Source: Candidatus Methanophagales archaeon (GTDB taxonomy: Archaea > Halobacteriota > Syntropharchaeia > Alkanophagales > Methanospirareceae). From it: DNA of 64,000 bases. Position 1 is the first letter of the stretch. Each line of letters begins with the position of its first letter. The stretch spans positions 94,906 through 158,905 of the forward strand of contig JANPRD010000011.1 in assembly GCA_024699715.1 (NCBI GenBank). The letters run 5' to 3'. The notes under the pieces were generated by a model. That model saw only the letters and a program-made list of their open reading frames with translations. It searched no databases and was not told the origin of the DNA. Below, piece by piece: positions 1-9,440 of the stretch. The position numbers and the translations under genes are program-made.

Positions 1-1270
1 TCTCATCCGAAGATAAGTATCCTAAACGGGGCATATTTATCGTAACGACGCCTATGCTTCCCGTCATGGGACTCGCTCCGAAGAGACCTCCGCCACGACG
101 CTCAAGCTTCTTCAAATCCAAGCGGAGCCGACAGCACATTGAACGGGCATCTTCAGGTCGCATATCAGAATTGATGAAATTGCTGAAGTAAGGAATTCCG
201 TATTTTGCAGTCACTTCCCAGAGCAGTTCAATGCATTCGTCATCCCAGCGGAAGTCTTTAGTTATGTTATAAGTCGGGATTGGGAAAGTAAATACCCTTC
301 CTTTTGCGTCTCCTTCAAGCAAAACCTTCAAAAATGCACGGTTAAACATGTCCATTTCGTCTTGAAAGTCTGCATAAGTCTCTGAACGAGGCTCGCCTCC
401 GATAACAACGGGCATATCCGCAAATGTCGTAGGCACATTTACATCAAGCGTTATATTCGTGAATGGCGTCTGAAATCCGACTCTCGTAGGCACATTTATG
501 TTGAATACGAACTCTTGGAGTGCCTGCTCAACATCTCGCTCGCTCAAATTATCGTAGCGAATGAATGGACTTAAGAGCGTATCGAAGTTTGAGAATGCTT
601 GAGCTCCTGCGGATTCACCCTGGAGCGTGTAAAAGTAATTTACGACCTGCCCCAATGCGCTTCTGAAGTGTCTTGCGGGTTTTGATTCTATTTTGCCCGG
701 AACTCCTCCGAAACCACGCAAAAGAAGGTCGTATAAGTCCCAGCCAACACAATAAACGGCGAGCAAGTTGAGATCGTGGATATGAAAATCACCCTCTACA
801 TGCGCCTTCTTCACCTCAGGAGGATATATCTTGTTCAACCAATATATCCTGCTTATCTGCGAAGAGATGTAATTGTTCAATCCTTGGAGTGAGAAAGTCA
901 TGTTGCTGTTCTCACGCACCTGCCAATCCAATTTCTGCAGGTATTGGTCAACAAGCGAGACATCCGCTCGCTCTACGATTTCACGAATTTTCGCATGCTG
1001 GTCCCTGTAAATGATGTATGCTTTCGCAGTTTTCTTGTATGGAGATGTGAGAAGAACCTCCTCTACAATATCTTGAATCTCCTCAACAGTCGGAATATCG
1101 CTCTTTATCACCTCTTCTGCGAGACTTAAGACCTTAATAGTGAGCTTCTTCGCAACTTCCCTGTCAAATTCTCCCGTCGCTGCGCCCGCTTTCGCTATCG
1201 CATTCGTTATCTTCTCCGCCTTGAATTCTTCAACACGACCATCTCTCTTCCTTATCTTCTTAAATCTCAT
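1..1270 (-). CDS. nrdD: Anaerobic (class III) ribonucleoside-triphosphate reductase, 3'-truncated by the window
   Basis: Translating the minus strand from the ATG at 1270 gives an open frame to the window edge. It opens with an ATP-cone (RKRDGRVEEFKAEKITNAIAKA). The catalytic barrel follows, including INSDMRPEDARSMCCRLRL and RGGGLFGASPMTGSIG, which are typical of NrdD. The enzyme makes dNTPs from NTPs with a glycyl radical installed by NrdG. About 423 residues are visible; the C-terminal glycyl-radical loop and its zinc cysteines lie outside the window. The start is the first ATG, just upstream of the ATP-cone. A gap of 165 bp separates it from leuB. Family assignment is firm; the activator gene is not in view. 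Confidence 0.9.
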   Translation of the reverse strand, partial: MRFKKIRKRDGRVEEFKAEKITNAIAKAGAATGEFDREVAKKLTIKVLSLAEEVIKSDIPTVEEIQDIVEEVLLTSPYKKTAKAYIIYRDQHAKIREIVERADVSLVDQYLQKLDWQVRENSNMTFSLQGLNNYISSQISRIYWLNKIYPPEVKKAHVEGDFHIHDLNLLAVYCVGWDLYDLLLRGFGGVPGKIESKPARHFRSALGQVVNYFYTLQGESAGAQAFSNFDTLLSPFIRYDNLSERDVEQALQEFVFNINVPTRVGFQTPFTNITLDVNVPTTFADMPVVIGGEPRSETYADFQDEMDMFNRAFLKVLLEGDAKGRVFTFPIPTYNITKDFRWDDECIELLWEVTAKYGIPYFSNFINSDMRPEDARSMCCRLRLDLKKLERRGGGLFGASPMTGSIGVVTINMPRLGYLSSDE

Positions 1271-1435
1271 CCTCCCGCCCCTTCTTTTTTTAATGGGATT
1301 TAAGCAAGTTCAAATGCCATCGCATAAAACTTTCGGTTGCATTTCCACTGGAAAAACCGAGCAGAGAGCGAAAAAGCAAGAAAGGGTGTAGAGAGAAGCG
1401 TGTCGTTAAGGAAAAGCGGAGAGCATCCAGAGCAT

Positions 1436-2629
1436 TCACGAAGCCCTCACTTTCTTTGCGATTTCATCTCCGACATCTGAGGTCTTTGAAGAGCCTCCGA
1501 GGTCGGGTGTGAGAACCTTTCGCTCTCTTAAAACTTCCGAAATCGCTTTTAACACGATTTCCGCTGCCTTTCGCTCGCCGAGCTGCTCAAGCATGAGAGA
1601 GCCTGCCCAGATTGTAGCGATGGGGTTTGCGATGCCTTTCCCTGCGTATTTCGGTGCTGAGCCGTGAATGGGTTCGAACATTGAGACGCCTTCGGGATTT
1701 ATGTTAGCGCCGGGTGCAAGCCCCAAACCGCCCTGAATCATCGCTCCCAAGTCCGTGAGGATGTCTCCGAACATGTTAGGTGTGACAACAACATCAAAAT
1801 TCTCAGGATTCTTCACAAACCACATCGCAACCGCATCAACAAACGCAAATTCCGTCTCAATTTCAGGATATTCTTTCGCAATCTCGCTGAAAATTTCACG
1901 CCAAAAGCCGTAAGCATGTGTGAGAACATTCGCCTTGTCCACGCTCGTTACCTTCTTCCTTCCTGCGGACTCACCGCCTCTTCTCGCTCTCGCAAATTCA
2001 AAAGCGAAGCGGATGACTCGCTCGCAGCCCTTCCTTGAGAGAACTCCTATTTGGTAAGCAATCTCGTCTGCGTCGCCCTCAATTTCAAGCCCGAATTTCA
2101 GTTGGTAGAGAGAGCGCTTGATTTCCAGCACTTGTCGCTCCACTCCTTTTCCTTTTGCTGCTCCTCTTTCTGCTCTTTGTTTTGATGCGTTTGCGAGTTT
2201 TACCCTACCGCCAGCACCGACATAGAAGTCTTCAGTGTTCTCCCTGACGACACAGAAGTCAATATCTTCAGGTCGCTTACCTGCGAGAGGCGTTGGCACG
2301 CCCTCAAACAACTTCACGGGTCTCAAATTCACGAATTGGTCAAAGTAGAAGCGGAGCGTGAGTAGGATGCCCTGCTCTAAAACGCCAGTAGGCACACGGG
2401 GGTCGCCGATGCTTCCGAAGTAAATTGCGTCGCAGCGTTCAATCTCCTTTAGCGTTTCCTCGCCGAGCAGTTCGCCTGTCTTCAAGTAGTGCTCTGCACC
2501 GTGAGGGAACTCCCGCCATTCAATCTCAAAATTCTCAACCTCTGAAACGGCGTCAAGCACCTTCCTGCCCTCTGAAATCACTTCCGGTCCGACGCCGTCA
2601 CCCGGAATAACAGCAATTTTGTATGCCAT
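1436..2629 (-). CDS. leuB: 3-isopropylmalate dehydrogenase family (LeuB-like beta-decarboxylating dehydrogenase)
   Basis: A 397-residue member of the isocitrate/isopropylmalate dehydrogenase family, which oxidatively decarboxylates 3-isopropylmalate with NAD in leucine synthesis. It begins with the nucleotide-fold [14 protein letters not shown]. It contains [12 protein letters not shown] in the substrate region, [18 protein letters not shown] (catalytic Lys) and [14 protein letters not shown] (metal-binding Asp). It ends in the usual [18 protein letters not shown]. It is longer than bacterial LeuB (about 360) because of a charged segment near residues 145-165. It lies 70 bp downstream of leuA on the same strand, which supports leucine synthesis. 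Homoisocitrate dehydrogenase (AksF, coenzyme B pathway) is a paralog that sequence reading alone cannot exclude. Confidence 0.85.
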   Translation of the reverse strand: MAYKIAVIPGDGVGPEVISEGRKVLDAVSEVENFEIEWREFPHGAEHYLKTGELLGEETLKEIERCDAIYFGSIGDPRVPTGVLEQGILLTLRFYFDQFVNLRPVKLFEGVPTPLAGKRPEDIDFCVVRENTEDFYVGAGGRVKLANASKQRAERGAAKGKGVERQVLEIKRSLYQLKFGLEIEGDADEIAYQIGVLSRKGCERVIRFAFEFARARRGGESAGRKKVTSVDKANVLTHAYGFWREIFSEIAKEYPEIETEFAFVDAVAMWFVKNPENFDVVVTPNMFGDILTDLGAMIQGGLGLAPGANINPEGVSMFEPIHGSAPKYAGKGIANPIATIWAGSLMLEQLGERKAAEIVLKAISEVLRERKVLTPDLGGSSKTSDVGDEIAKKVRAS

Positions 2630-2699
2630 ACCCCTTCTTCCTTTTCGCTTTAAATTCTACCTTTCCCTCCTTTTAATTTCTCATTTTTCTAATTCAATT

Positions 2700-4293
2700 T
2701 CACATTTGCATTAACAATAAGCGATTAACGGCATTCAGGAAAGCCTCAACGGAAGCGAGAACGATGTCTTCTCTGACGCCTCTTGCGGTAACGGTTTTAC
2801 CTGCATGCTCAACGCCGACGATTACTTCAGCAAGCGCATCTGAACCGCCTGTGATCGCCTCAATTCTGAAATCTTTAAGTTTGACTGCGCCGCCGAGCTC
2901 GTCGCTGATTGCATCTTGAATCGCCTTTATTGCAGCGTCCACAGGTCCGACGCCGATGCGAGAGAGTTTGCATTCCTTACCTCGCACCTCCACTCTGATT
3001 GAAGCAGTCGGAAGCATGTTATTACCTGTCATTACAGAGAGCTCCTTCAACTTCACCGCCTGCTCATGCCTCGCAACTTCGCCTGTGACGACCTCCGCAA
3101 TTGAGAACAAATCGTCGTCGGTCACGACCTTTCCGCTTGCGCCGAGCCTCTTCACTCGCTCAAGAATCTCGTTCAACTGCTCTTTCGTCGGGTGAATGCC
3201 GAATTCTGCGAGCTTCCGCTCAACAGAGTGGCGACCCGTGTGCTTTCCAAGCACAATCCTTCGGCGATGCCCGACCATCTCAGGCGTCATTATTCCGGGC
3301 TCAAATGTCTCGCTCTTCTCCAAGACGCCGTGTGCGTGTATTCCAGATTCGTGAGAGAACGCATTCTCGCCGACAATCGGCTTGTTCGGCGGTATTTGAA
3401 TGCCCGAGAAGCGTTCAACCATCTTTGCGGTCTCAAACAGAAGCTCCGTTTTTATGCTCGTCTTGCATCCCAAGATTGAAATGAGACCCATGACCGTCTC
3501 CGTGAGGTCTGCGTTACCTGCACGCTCTCCTATGCCGTTAACTGTGACTTGAACCTGCGATGCACCCGCTTTCACCGCTGCGAGCGAGTTTGCAACCGCC
3601 AAGCCGAAATCGTTGTGGCAATGAACGCTGAGCGGAACTTCTCACCGCATCATGAATCGCAGACACGAGTTTGAACATCGTGAAAGGCTCCGCAACACCA
3701 ACAGTGTCAGGAATGTTTAAAATGTCCGCACCTGCCTCCTCCGCAATGCGAAAAACTTCAATTAGGAAGTCAAGTTTTGTGCGAGTTGCGTCCATTGCTG
3801 AGAACATGCACTCGCATCCATGCTCCTTAACATACTTAACCATGTCGTAAGTGACCTCTTTCACCTCCTCATCGCTCATTTTCGTCGTGTATTTGCGTTG
3901 AATTTCGGAAGTGGAGACGAAAATGTGAACGAGGTCGACGCCGCAGTCAATGCAAGCGTCTATGTCCTTCGGAAGCACTCTTGCGAGACCGCAGATTTTC
4001 GCATTCAGACCGGCGGAGCAGATTTCCTTCACCGCATCCGCTTCCTCCTTCGCACTAATAGGAAAGCCCGCCTCAATCACATTCACGCCGAGCTTGTCAA
4101 GCTGCGCTGCAATAATCTTCTTCTGCTCCTTCGTGAAAGAGATGCCCGGCGTCTGCTCTCCGTCACGCAGCGTCGTGTCAAATATTTCAATGAACCTGCC
4201 TCTACATGCATTCAATTTCTCCGCTTCCTCCGCTCCTTCCGCTCTCTCCGCTTCAGGCGTTGCACCACCCGCCCTTTCGCTGTCGTCTGTCAT
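2700..4293 (-). CDS. leuA: 2-isopropylmalate synthase, interrupted by one frameshift
   Basis: Condenses acetyl-CoA with 2-oxoisovalerate, the first step of leucine synthesis. The N-terminal frame (4293 to about 3640) carries DTTLRDGEQTPGISFTKEQ, EAGFPISAKEE and NIPDTVGVAEP. The frame then changes and the other frame continues with SVHCHNDFGLAVANS, NGIGERAGNADL and HESGIHAHGV. It ends with the LeuA dimer regulatory domain (PVDAAIKAIQDAI). The break is near 3635-3645, just before the HCH metal-binding motif, and the two parts together reach normal family length (about 530). The motif set separates it from CimA, found at 13970. A charged Ala/Glu N-terminal extension precedes the barrel. With no other lesion, a sequencing error is likelier than a real pseudogene. 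Confidence 0.82.
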
Positions 4294-4359
4294 GTCTGTG
4301 CGAATAAATACGCAAACTATTTTTAATTTTTCTATTTGAGCGGAGAATGGTGGCGTGAA

Positions 4360-4893
4360 ATGTCGGAGGAGAAGAAGACGGGAATTGTTGGCTTCACAGC
4401 GTCATTCAGAGAAGTAATGGCGGATGTGCCTTCAGGCTCAAAAGTCGTTTTCGCAGGTTCTGTCGCAGTATGCACGCCTTTCATTGAACTGCTCGCTTAC
4501 ACCGTTCGTGACAAGAATTACGAGATGCTTTATGTGCCGAGAGCGGAGGCAGCGGAGGCTCGCAAAATCAGGGAGGTGAAAAATATAGGATTCTGCGTTG
4601 TTGACGAGAAAGGCGACCCTTCAAATCCAGCAGCAATTGTCATTTTGGGCGGACTGGCGATGCCTAAATTCGGCGTCCCGCCTGAGAATGTGCTGAACAT
4701 GATAAAAGAAATTTCGGGATACGATGCAAGCGCAGAAGAGAAAGAAGAGGCGAAGGAAGAGGCAGAAGCGGAGAAGGGAAAGCCGAAAATCATCGGTGTA
4801 TGCTTCATGAACATATTTGAGCGGGCAAATTGGTTGAGTAAAATAAAATTTGATGTCATAACGGACACAACGATGGAGACGGTGGTGAAGTGA
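4360..4893 (+). CDS. DUF2124 family protein
   Basis: A 177-residue protein recognised as DUF2124, a family of unknown function common in methanogens. Features are the N-terminal TGIVGFTASFREVM, a cysteine in AGSVAVCTPF, and a Rossmann-like alternation. A charged Glu/Ala/Lys insert lies near residues 125-145. The open frame reaches back to a TTG at 4336, but the ATG at 4360 is preferred because GGTGG lies 6-10 bases before it and because it starts right at the conserved part. It is divergent from leuA with only 66 bp between them, so the two promoters must share this gap. No catalytic role can be given. Confidence 0.75.
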   Translation: MSEEKKTGIVGFTASFREVMADVPSGSKVVFAGSVAVCTPFIELLAYTVRDKNYEMLYVPRAEAAEARKIREVKNIGFCVVDEKGDPSNPAAIVILGGLAMPKFGVPPENVLNMIKEISGYDASAEEKEEAKEEAEAEKGKPKIIGVCFMNIFERANWLSKIKFDVITDTTMETVVK

Positions 4894-4904
4894 AGCTCCC
4901 GTTC

Positions 4905-4965
4905 CACGCTTTTCTTTTTCCTTCTTTTTGTTGTCGTTTTAGTTTTTGTTTTAGTTTTTGAGGGG
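4905..4965 (+). terminator. T-rich transcription terminator
   Basis: Just after the DUF2124 stop the plus strand carries repeated runs of T (TTTTC, CTTTTT, GTTTTAG, TTTTTG), the pattern that ends transcription in archaea without a hairpin. The next gene is on the other strand, so an end of transcript is expected here. Confidence 0.45.
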
Positions 4966-5102
4966 GTTAGGCTAAGTTAAAGAGTGTAATTCTTTTTCTC
5001 TTTCTGCTGTCGGGTCAGACAGGTTTATCCACTCTACTATTGCTATCCCGCTTCCACTAACTAAGAGCAAAAAGGGGGAAGCATCTCAAGTGTCGTCTGC
5101 TC

Positions 5103-5660
5103 TCACTGCTCACCCTCTTCATCTCTGCAGCTCTCGCAGAGCATCATTCCGCCTACGAGCTTCAAATCGCTTGAGAAAGCACCGCATCTCTCGCAGATAC
5201 CTTGAGAGACCTCTTCAGATGCACTTGGAATCTCCCTTCCGATGCTCATCTCAACTAACTCCGCAAGAATAGAGTTCATTTCGGAGGAGAATGCGAGTAT
5301 GTCCACATCAGAGACGAAGCCGACGAGTTTTCCGTTCTCAACGACGGGCATTTTGCGGATGCGAAGCGTCGCCATCTTCCTTGCGGTCTCAAGCAGGCTG
5401 TCGTCAGGCGAGACGGTGATGAGCGGAGAAGTCATTATATCCTTCAGTTTCACTTCACTCGGCTTCAAATCACGCTTCACAACGCCGTCCAAAATGTCTC
5501 CTTCGGTGACGATGCCCACAGGCTCGCCATGATTCGTCACGATTATGCTGTTAACATCGTAGCGACGCATGATTTCAACCGCTTCTTGAACGGTGAGGTT
5601 CGCATCCCCCTTCACTACCTCCCGAACCATCACCTCCCGCACAGGCACATCCGTCTCCAT
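5103..5660 (-). CDS. Tandem CBS-domain protein with C-terminal zinc ribbon
   Basis: A 185-residue protein of two CBS motifs (about residues 8-60 and 72-128) that together form a nucleotide-binding Bateman module. Visible signatures are VNSIIVTNHGEPVGIVTEGD and RKMPVVENGKLVGFVSDVD. The tail has two CxxC pairs (CERCG and CESC, about residues 157-178) that look like a zinc ribbon. CBS modules usually sense AMP/ATP or S-adenosyl compounds; the target is not evident here. It is divergent from apgM, which starts 100 bp away. Confidence 0.8.
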   Translation of the reverse strand: METDVPVREVMVREVVKGDANLTVQEAVEIMRRYDVNSIIVTNHGEPVGIVTEGDILDGVVKRDLKPSEVKLKDIMTSPLITVSPDDSLLETARKMATLRIRKMPVVENGKLVGFVSDVDILAFSSEMNSILAELVEMSIGREIPSASEEVSQGICERCGAFSSDLKLVGGMMLCESCRDEEGEQ

Positions 5661-5759
5661 CTATGCCATCACCTTCAAATATTGAAAATGAAGAACTTTA
5701 AAATATTTGCGTGTGCGTGAAGTCTGCTTTTAGCATAGGAGAAAGCGTGGGGAAGAGGA

Positions 5760-7028
5760 ATGAAATATGTTGTTTTGATTGGCGACGGGATGGCAGACCG
5801 CCCAGCGATGACCTCCGCAACTAATTCTTCTGCTGAAATCAGCGGTGCTGCTGAAACGCCTTTGCATGTTGCAGACACGCCGAACATGGATTTCATCGCA
5901 TCTGCGGGAAAAATGGGTCTCGCAAGGACGATTCCAGAGGGCTGCCCCGCTGGAAGCGACATCGCCATACTCTCAATTTTGGGCTACGACCCCCGCAAAT
6001 ACTACACGGGCAGAGGTCCGCTTGAGGCTCTCGGCATGGGCATCCCCCTACAAAAAAACGATATTGTGTTCAGGTGCAACCTCGCAACTGTCCAAAACGG
6101 TAGAATTACAGACTACAGCGGCGGACATATATCCACAGAAGAGGCGAAAGTGCTTATTTCCGCACTGAACGAGGGCATAAAAGAGCGTTTGAAGGAGCGA
6201 GGAATGGGTGAAATTGCAGGCAAAATCAAGTTTTATGCGGGTGTCAGTTACCGAAATGTGCTTGTTCTCAGCGGTTTTCCTCGCAGTGCTGAGATTGTGA
6301 GAGGTGGTAGCGCCCCGCCACACGAAATAGTCGGCGAGCGCATTGAGGAGCACCTGCCGAAAGCGGAAGTGCTGCGTGAAATTGTGCTTGCCTCTCACGA
6401 GATTTTGGAAGCTCACGAGTTGAACGCTGCGAGGTCGCAGGCAGGTAAGAATAAGGCGAATATTGTTTGGCTCTGGAGCGGTGGCGTCGCACCCACGATG
6501 CCTGCATTCAAGCAGAAATACGGCGTCGGCGGTGGCGTCGTCTCTGCGGTGATGCTCGTTAAAGGCATAGGCAGGTGCATCGGCTTGGAAGTCGCAGAAG
6601 TTGAGGGCGCAACAGGCTTCTTAGACACGAACTACGAGGGAAAAGTGCAACACGCCTCAGCCATTCTGCGCCGCTCAGACTTCGTGCTTTTGCATGTTGA
6701 AGCACCTGACGAGGCTTCGCATCTCGGCGATTTTGAATTGAAGGTGAAGGCAATTGAAGATTTTGACAAGAGAGTCGTCGGAAGGATGCTTGACAACCTC
6801 TCTGCATTTGACGAGGATTTCCGCATATTGCTAATGCCTGACCATGCGACGCCAGTATCGCTGAAAGTGCATACGAAAGAGCCCGTTCCTTTCGCTATTT
6901 ACGACTCAAGAACAAATAAGAACGCAAAGGAAAGGCGAGGTTTTGACGAGAAATCCGCATCTGCAGGCGAGCTTGGGGTTGTTGATGCGTTAGATTTGAT
7001 GAATATGCTTTTGAAACAAAAGAAATAA
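5760..7028 (+). CDS. apgM: Cofactor-independent phosphoglycerate mutase, archaeal type
   Basis: Interconverts 3- and 2-phosphoglycerate in glycolysis/gluconeogenesis. It is 422 residues and belongs to the alkaline-phosphatase superfamily. It opens with VLIGDGMADRPA (metal site), and has GCPAGSDIAILSILGYDP with the phosphorylated Ser region and GRGPLEALGMGI. Near the C-terminus it has HVEAPDEASHLGD and LLMPDHATPVSLKVHT (metal ligands). The length matches archaeal ApgM (about 400-420). Its stop overlaps a small downstream reading frame (TAATG). Confident. Confidence 0.93.
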   Translation: MKYVVLIGDGMADRPAMTSATNSSAEISGAAETPLHVADTPNMDFIASAGKMGLARTIPEGCPAGSDIAILSILGYDPRKYYTGRGPLEALGMGIPLQKNDIVFRCNLATVQNGRITDYSGGHISTEEAKVLISALNEGIKERLKERGMGEIAGKIKFYAGVSYRNVLVLSGFPRSAEIVRGGSAPPHEIVGERIEEHLPKAEVLREIVLASHEILEAHELNAARSQAGKNKANIVWLWSGGVAPTMPAFKQKYGVGGGVVSAVMLVKGIGRCIGLEVAEVEGATGFLDTNYEGKVQHASAILRRSDFVLLHVEAPDEASHLGDFELKVKAIEDFDKRVVGRMLDNLSAFDEDFRILLMPDHATPVSLKVHTKEPVPFAIYDSRTNKNAKERRGFDEKSASAGELGVVDALDLMNMLLKQKK

Positions 7029-7153
7029 TGGCGGGATTTATAAAGAAAACATTACCTAAATGGCAGGCGATAGACACTTCGCATATTTACGAATCGTTAG
7101 GCGTAATCGGTGGCTTAAAGGAAAGATTAAAAAAGAGAGAAAATTATAGATGA
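7028..7153 (+). CDS. Small ORF bridging apgM and the methyltransferase (41 aa)
   Basis: An ATG overlapping the apgM stop opens a 41-codon frame (MAGFIKKTLPKWQAID then a basic C-terminus). Its TGA overlaps the methyltransferase ATG in an ATGA arrangement. The tight overlaps at both ends suggest translational coupling, but no family is recognised. It could also be the surviving tail of a longer gene brought in with the AT-rich methyltransferase. Low confidence that it is a real product. Confidence 0.3.
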   Translation: MAGFIKKTLPKWQAIDTSHIYESLGVIGGLKERLKKRENYR

Positions 7154-8562
7154 AGAAAATGCAAACAAAGCAAGCAACATTACTTGGATTGAGAACGCCC
7201 GAACAAGAATACTGGGAATTAATTAACGGTAATTATTCTTTTTCAGAGGCATTACAAATATTGGATAAAATTGATTGGGATTTTAAGGACTTCACCACTC
7301 AATACTTAACCCATAAGTTTCATTCATATCCCGCAAGGTTTATCCCACAAATTCCCTTGACATTTATAAAACTATTCACAAAAGAGGGGGAAACTGTGCT
7401 TGACCCAATGTGCGGGTGTGGAACGACTTTAGTGGAAGCTTTCTTAAATAATAGAAATTCAATCGGCAATGATTTTAATCCACTCGCTACTTTGATAAGC
7501 AAAGTTAAAGTTACGCTAATACCAGATGCAGAGTTTAGGTATCTGAAAAACAAACTGCGAAAAATGAAAAGGTATTTAGATCTTGACTATAAAAGGATTG
7601 ATAAACGATTGGAATCTCTACCGAACAGGAAAATAAGCAGAATATTTAACAGAGTAGTAATATCAAAATTAGAGGTTATAAGAGAAACTCTCCTTGAAAT
7701 CAAAGAGGAAGGCGGACATGATGACATTTATGATTTAGGGAGAGTTGCTTTATCTTCTACCATATGGTCATTAGTGGAAAATGGCGGAGGACTTGATGTA
7801 GATGATTTATTCTTAAAGAAAATAAATTCTATGGAAAAGGAACTAAAAAAGATGGCAAAAATTGTAAAAAATCCACCAAAAGTGAAGATTATCACAGGAG
7901 ATGCGAGAAAACTTGAAGTTGAGAGCAATTCTGTTGATTTGATTGTTACTTCTCCACCTTATGTTAATGCATTAGATTATTATAGAGTCCACATGTATAA
8001 TATGCTTTGGCTGGGTATGGATTTTGACTTATTCAGAAAACATGAAATTGGTGCTCATTCCCATTTTATTTATAATCGTTTTAGATTACTTTCTGAATAT
8101 CTGGGAGATATGCTTAGAGCGATGATAGAAATGAATCGTGTGCTTAAAAAGGGCAAGTTATGCGTAATCGTTGTCGGAAACTCAAGTTTAGAATATGAAT
8201 TAATAGAAAGTCATAAATTCTTTGCTGAAATGTCAAAGTTTATAGGATTCAAACCTATAAAAACCTATTTCAGAAATATAGATAAGACGAGAAAATATAC
8301 CAGTGCAGACATCGGGAAAATTGATGATGAGTATATTTTAATTCTACAAAAGGTAGCCGATTCTGATGTAACGGCAGATAACGATGATTTTATAGCAGAT
8401 GTAGTAACTCAACAAATGACGAAGTTCAAGAAGCAGATAGAAAAGGTTCAAGGAACATCAATCAGGGGTAGAAGACCTACAAAAGAAAGATTGCGGAAAA
8501 ACATAGATAAAATAGAGGAGGCGATTCAACATATCCGTGAAGATATAAAAATAAAGAGGTGA
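7150..8562 (+). CDS. DNA methyltransferase, SPPY type (probable N4-cytosine or N6-adenine)
   Basis: A 470-residue SAM-dependent DNA methylase. The SAM-binding motif I is LDPMCGCGTTLVEAF (about residue 83). The catalytic motif IV is VTSPPYVNALDYYR (about residue 264), and a later VVGNSS region also fits DNA methylases. The S-PPY form is common in N4-cytosine enzymes. Motif I precedes motif IV, so this is not a beta-class order. The C-terminal 90 residues are helical and Lys/Arg-rich. It is much more AT-rich than its neighbours, indicating recent transfer. No restriction nuclease lies next to it, so it is either an orphan modification gene or the remnant of an RM pair. An attC-like hairpin follows at about 8618-8665. 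Confidence 0.82.
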   Translation: MKKMQTKQATLLGLRTPEQEYWELINGNYSFSEALQILDKIDWDFKDFTTQYLTHKFHSYPARFIPQIPLTFIKLFTKEGETVLDPMCGCGTTLVEAFLNNRNSIGNDFNPLATLISKVKVTLIPDAEFRYLKNKLRKMKRYLDLDYKRIDKRLESLPNRKISRIFNRVVISKLEVIRETLLEIKEEGGHDDIYDLGRVALSSTIWSLVENGGGLDVDDLFLKKINSMEKELKKMAKIVKNPPKVKIITGDARKLEVESNSVDLIVTSPPYVNALDYYRVHMYNMLWLGMDFDLFRKHEIGAHSHFIYNRFRLLSEYLGDMLRAMIEMNRVLKKGKLCVIVVGNSSLEYELIESHKFFAEMSKFIGFKPIKTYFRNIDKTRKYTSADIGKIDDEYILILQKVADSDVTADNDDFIADVVTQQMTKFKKQIEKVQGTSIRGRRPTKERLRKNIDKIEEAIQHIREDIKIKR

Positions 8563-8617
8563 AATCTTAAAGAAATTGAAGGAGTTGACAAAATGACGCC
8601 GCCCGACTCTCCGTTCG

Positions 8618-8665
8618 CTCGCTTCGGGTCTATCGCTCACCCAAATTTCGCAAGGCGAAACTCCA
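8618..8665 (+). repeat. attC-like hairpin element (TTTCGC-AAG-GCGAAA)
   Basis: Downstream of the AT-rich methyltransferase is CACCCAAA, then a perfect 6-bp hairpin (TTTCGC/GCGAAA, 3-base loop), then CTCC. The same frame of flanks around a hairpin with different arms occurs at about 32693 and in the attC-like site at 41796-41866. It may mark the end of an acquired cassette, but no clear outer boxes were found here. Confidence 0.3.
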
Positions 8666-8753
8666 CATATCCCCATTAAACCACAATCCGCTGGAGGAGC
8701 TGAAGAAATGGAAGAGAAGTATTTTAAAGAAAGAGCGAGGAAGTGAGAAGGGG

Positions 8754-9371
8754 ATGGAGAGACGGCGGAGGGTCGTGGTGCGTGGAGAAGTTCAAGATGT
8801 CGGCTTCCGTCTATTTTTGTATGAGAATGCGTCTGCGATGGACATTTCCGAGTTTTATGCTCGGAACATCCCTGAAGGCGTTGAAGTCCTCGTTGGCGGT
8901 CCTGACGCAGAGAAGTTTGTTGCGTTTGTGCGAGATGCGAGATTTGAGCGTGGGGAAATCAGAGAAGTCGTAGCGGAGGAATACACGGGCAAAATAATGC
9001 CGATTGAGCGCTTCGCTCAAAATTTCATGCTATCTCAAATGAGCAAGTTCGTGAGCGTGGGTTTGGATATGCTCAAAACGCAGCGAGAAATGCTCGAAAA
9101 TCAGCGTAAAATGCTTGAAAACCAGCATAAGATGCTTGAGAAGCAGGATAAAATGCTTGAAAATCAGCGTAAGATGCTTGAGAAGCAGGACCTAATGCTC
9201 GAGAAACAAGATAAAATGCTTGAGAAACAGGACTTAATGCTTGAGAAGCAGGACGAGACGGTGAAGGAGATAAGAGCGTTAAGGCAAGATTTGAAAGCAT
9301 ACATGGAAGAGAGATTTGCGAAGATAGAGCGGGAAATAGCGGAGATTAAATCAAAATTGGGCATGTTGTGA
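8754..9371 (+). CDS. Acylphosphatase-domain protein with heptad-repeat coiled-coil tail
   Basis: Residues 1-80 match acylphosphatase. VRGEVQDVGFRLFLY holds the phosphate-binding loop and Arg. YARNIPEGVEVLVGG holds the catalytic Asn. Acylphosphatases (about 90 aa) hydrolyse carboxyl-phosphate bonds. Here the domain is followed by a long helical tail. Residues 106-168 are nine tandem copies of a 7-residue unit of the form MLE(K/N)Q(D/R)(K/L), then a second helical stretch (VKEIRALRQDLKAYMEERF) to the end. The regular hydrophobic Met-Leu spacing predicts a coiled coil and oligomer. The ATG at 8754 is chosen because GAGAAGGGG lies just before it. Total length is 205 residues, twice the normal family size. 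Confidence 0.75.
   Translation: MERRRRVVVRGEVQDVGFRLFLYENASAMDISEFYARNIPEGVEVLVGGPDAEKFVAFVRDARFERGEIREVVAEEYTGKIMPIERFAQNFMLSQMSKFVSVGLDMLKTQREMLENQRKMLENQHKMLEKQDKMLENQRKMLEKQDLMLEKQDKMLEKQDLMLEKQDETVKEIRALRQDLKAYMEERFAKIEREIAEIKSKLGML
9069..9257 (+). repeat. Nine tandem 21-bp coding repeats
   Basis: Each 21-bp unit encodes one heptad, beginning ATGCTYGARAA. Units differ at several positions (ACGCAG, AATCAG, AAGCAG, AAACAA), so the array is imperfect and not brand new. It forms the coiled-coil tail of the acylphosphatase-domain protein. Confidence 0.85.
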
Positions 9372-9440
9372 GCTTTTTTTAATTTCGCTGCTTATTCACA
9401 GAATTGAGAAGATGCTGCCTGCTGTGGAAGAAGCAATAAT

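Noticed and set aside
9069..9257. Repeat array considered as a CRISPR
   Set aside because: Units are contiguous 21-bp coding repeats with no spacers and they keep frame through a protein.
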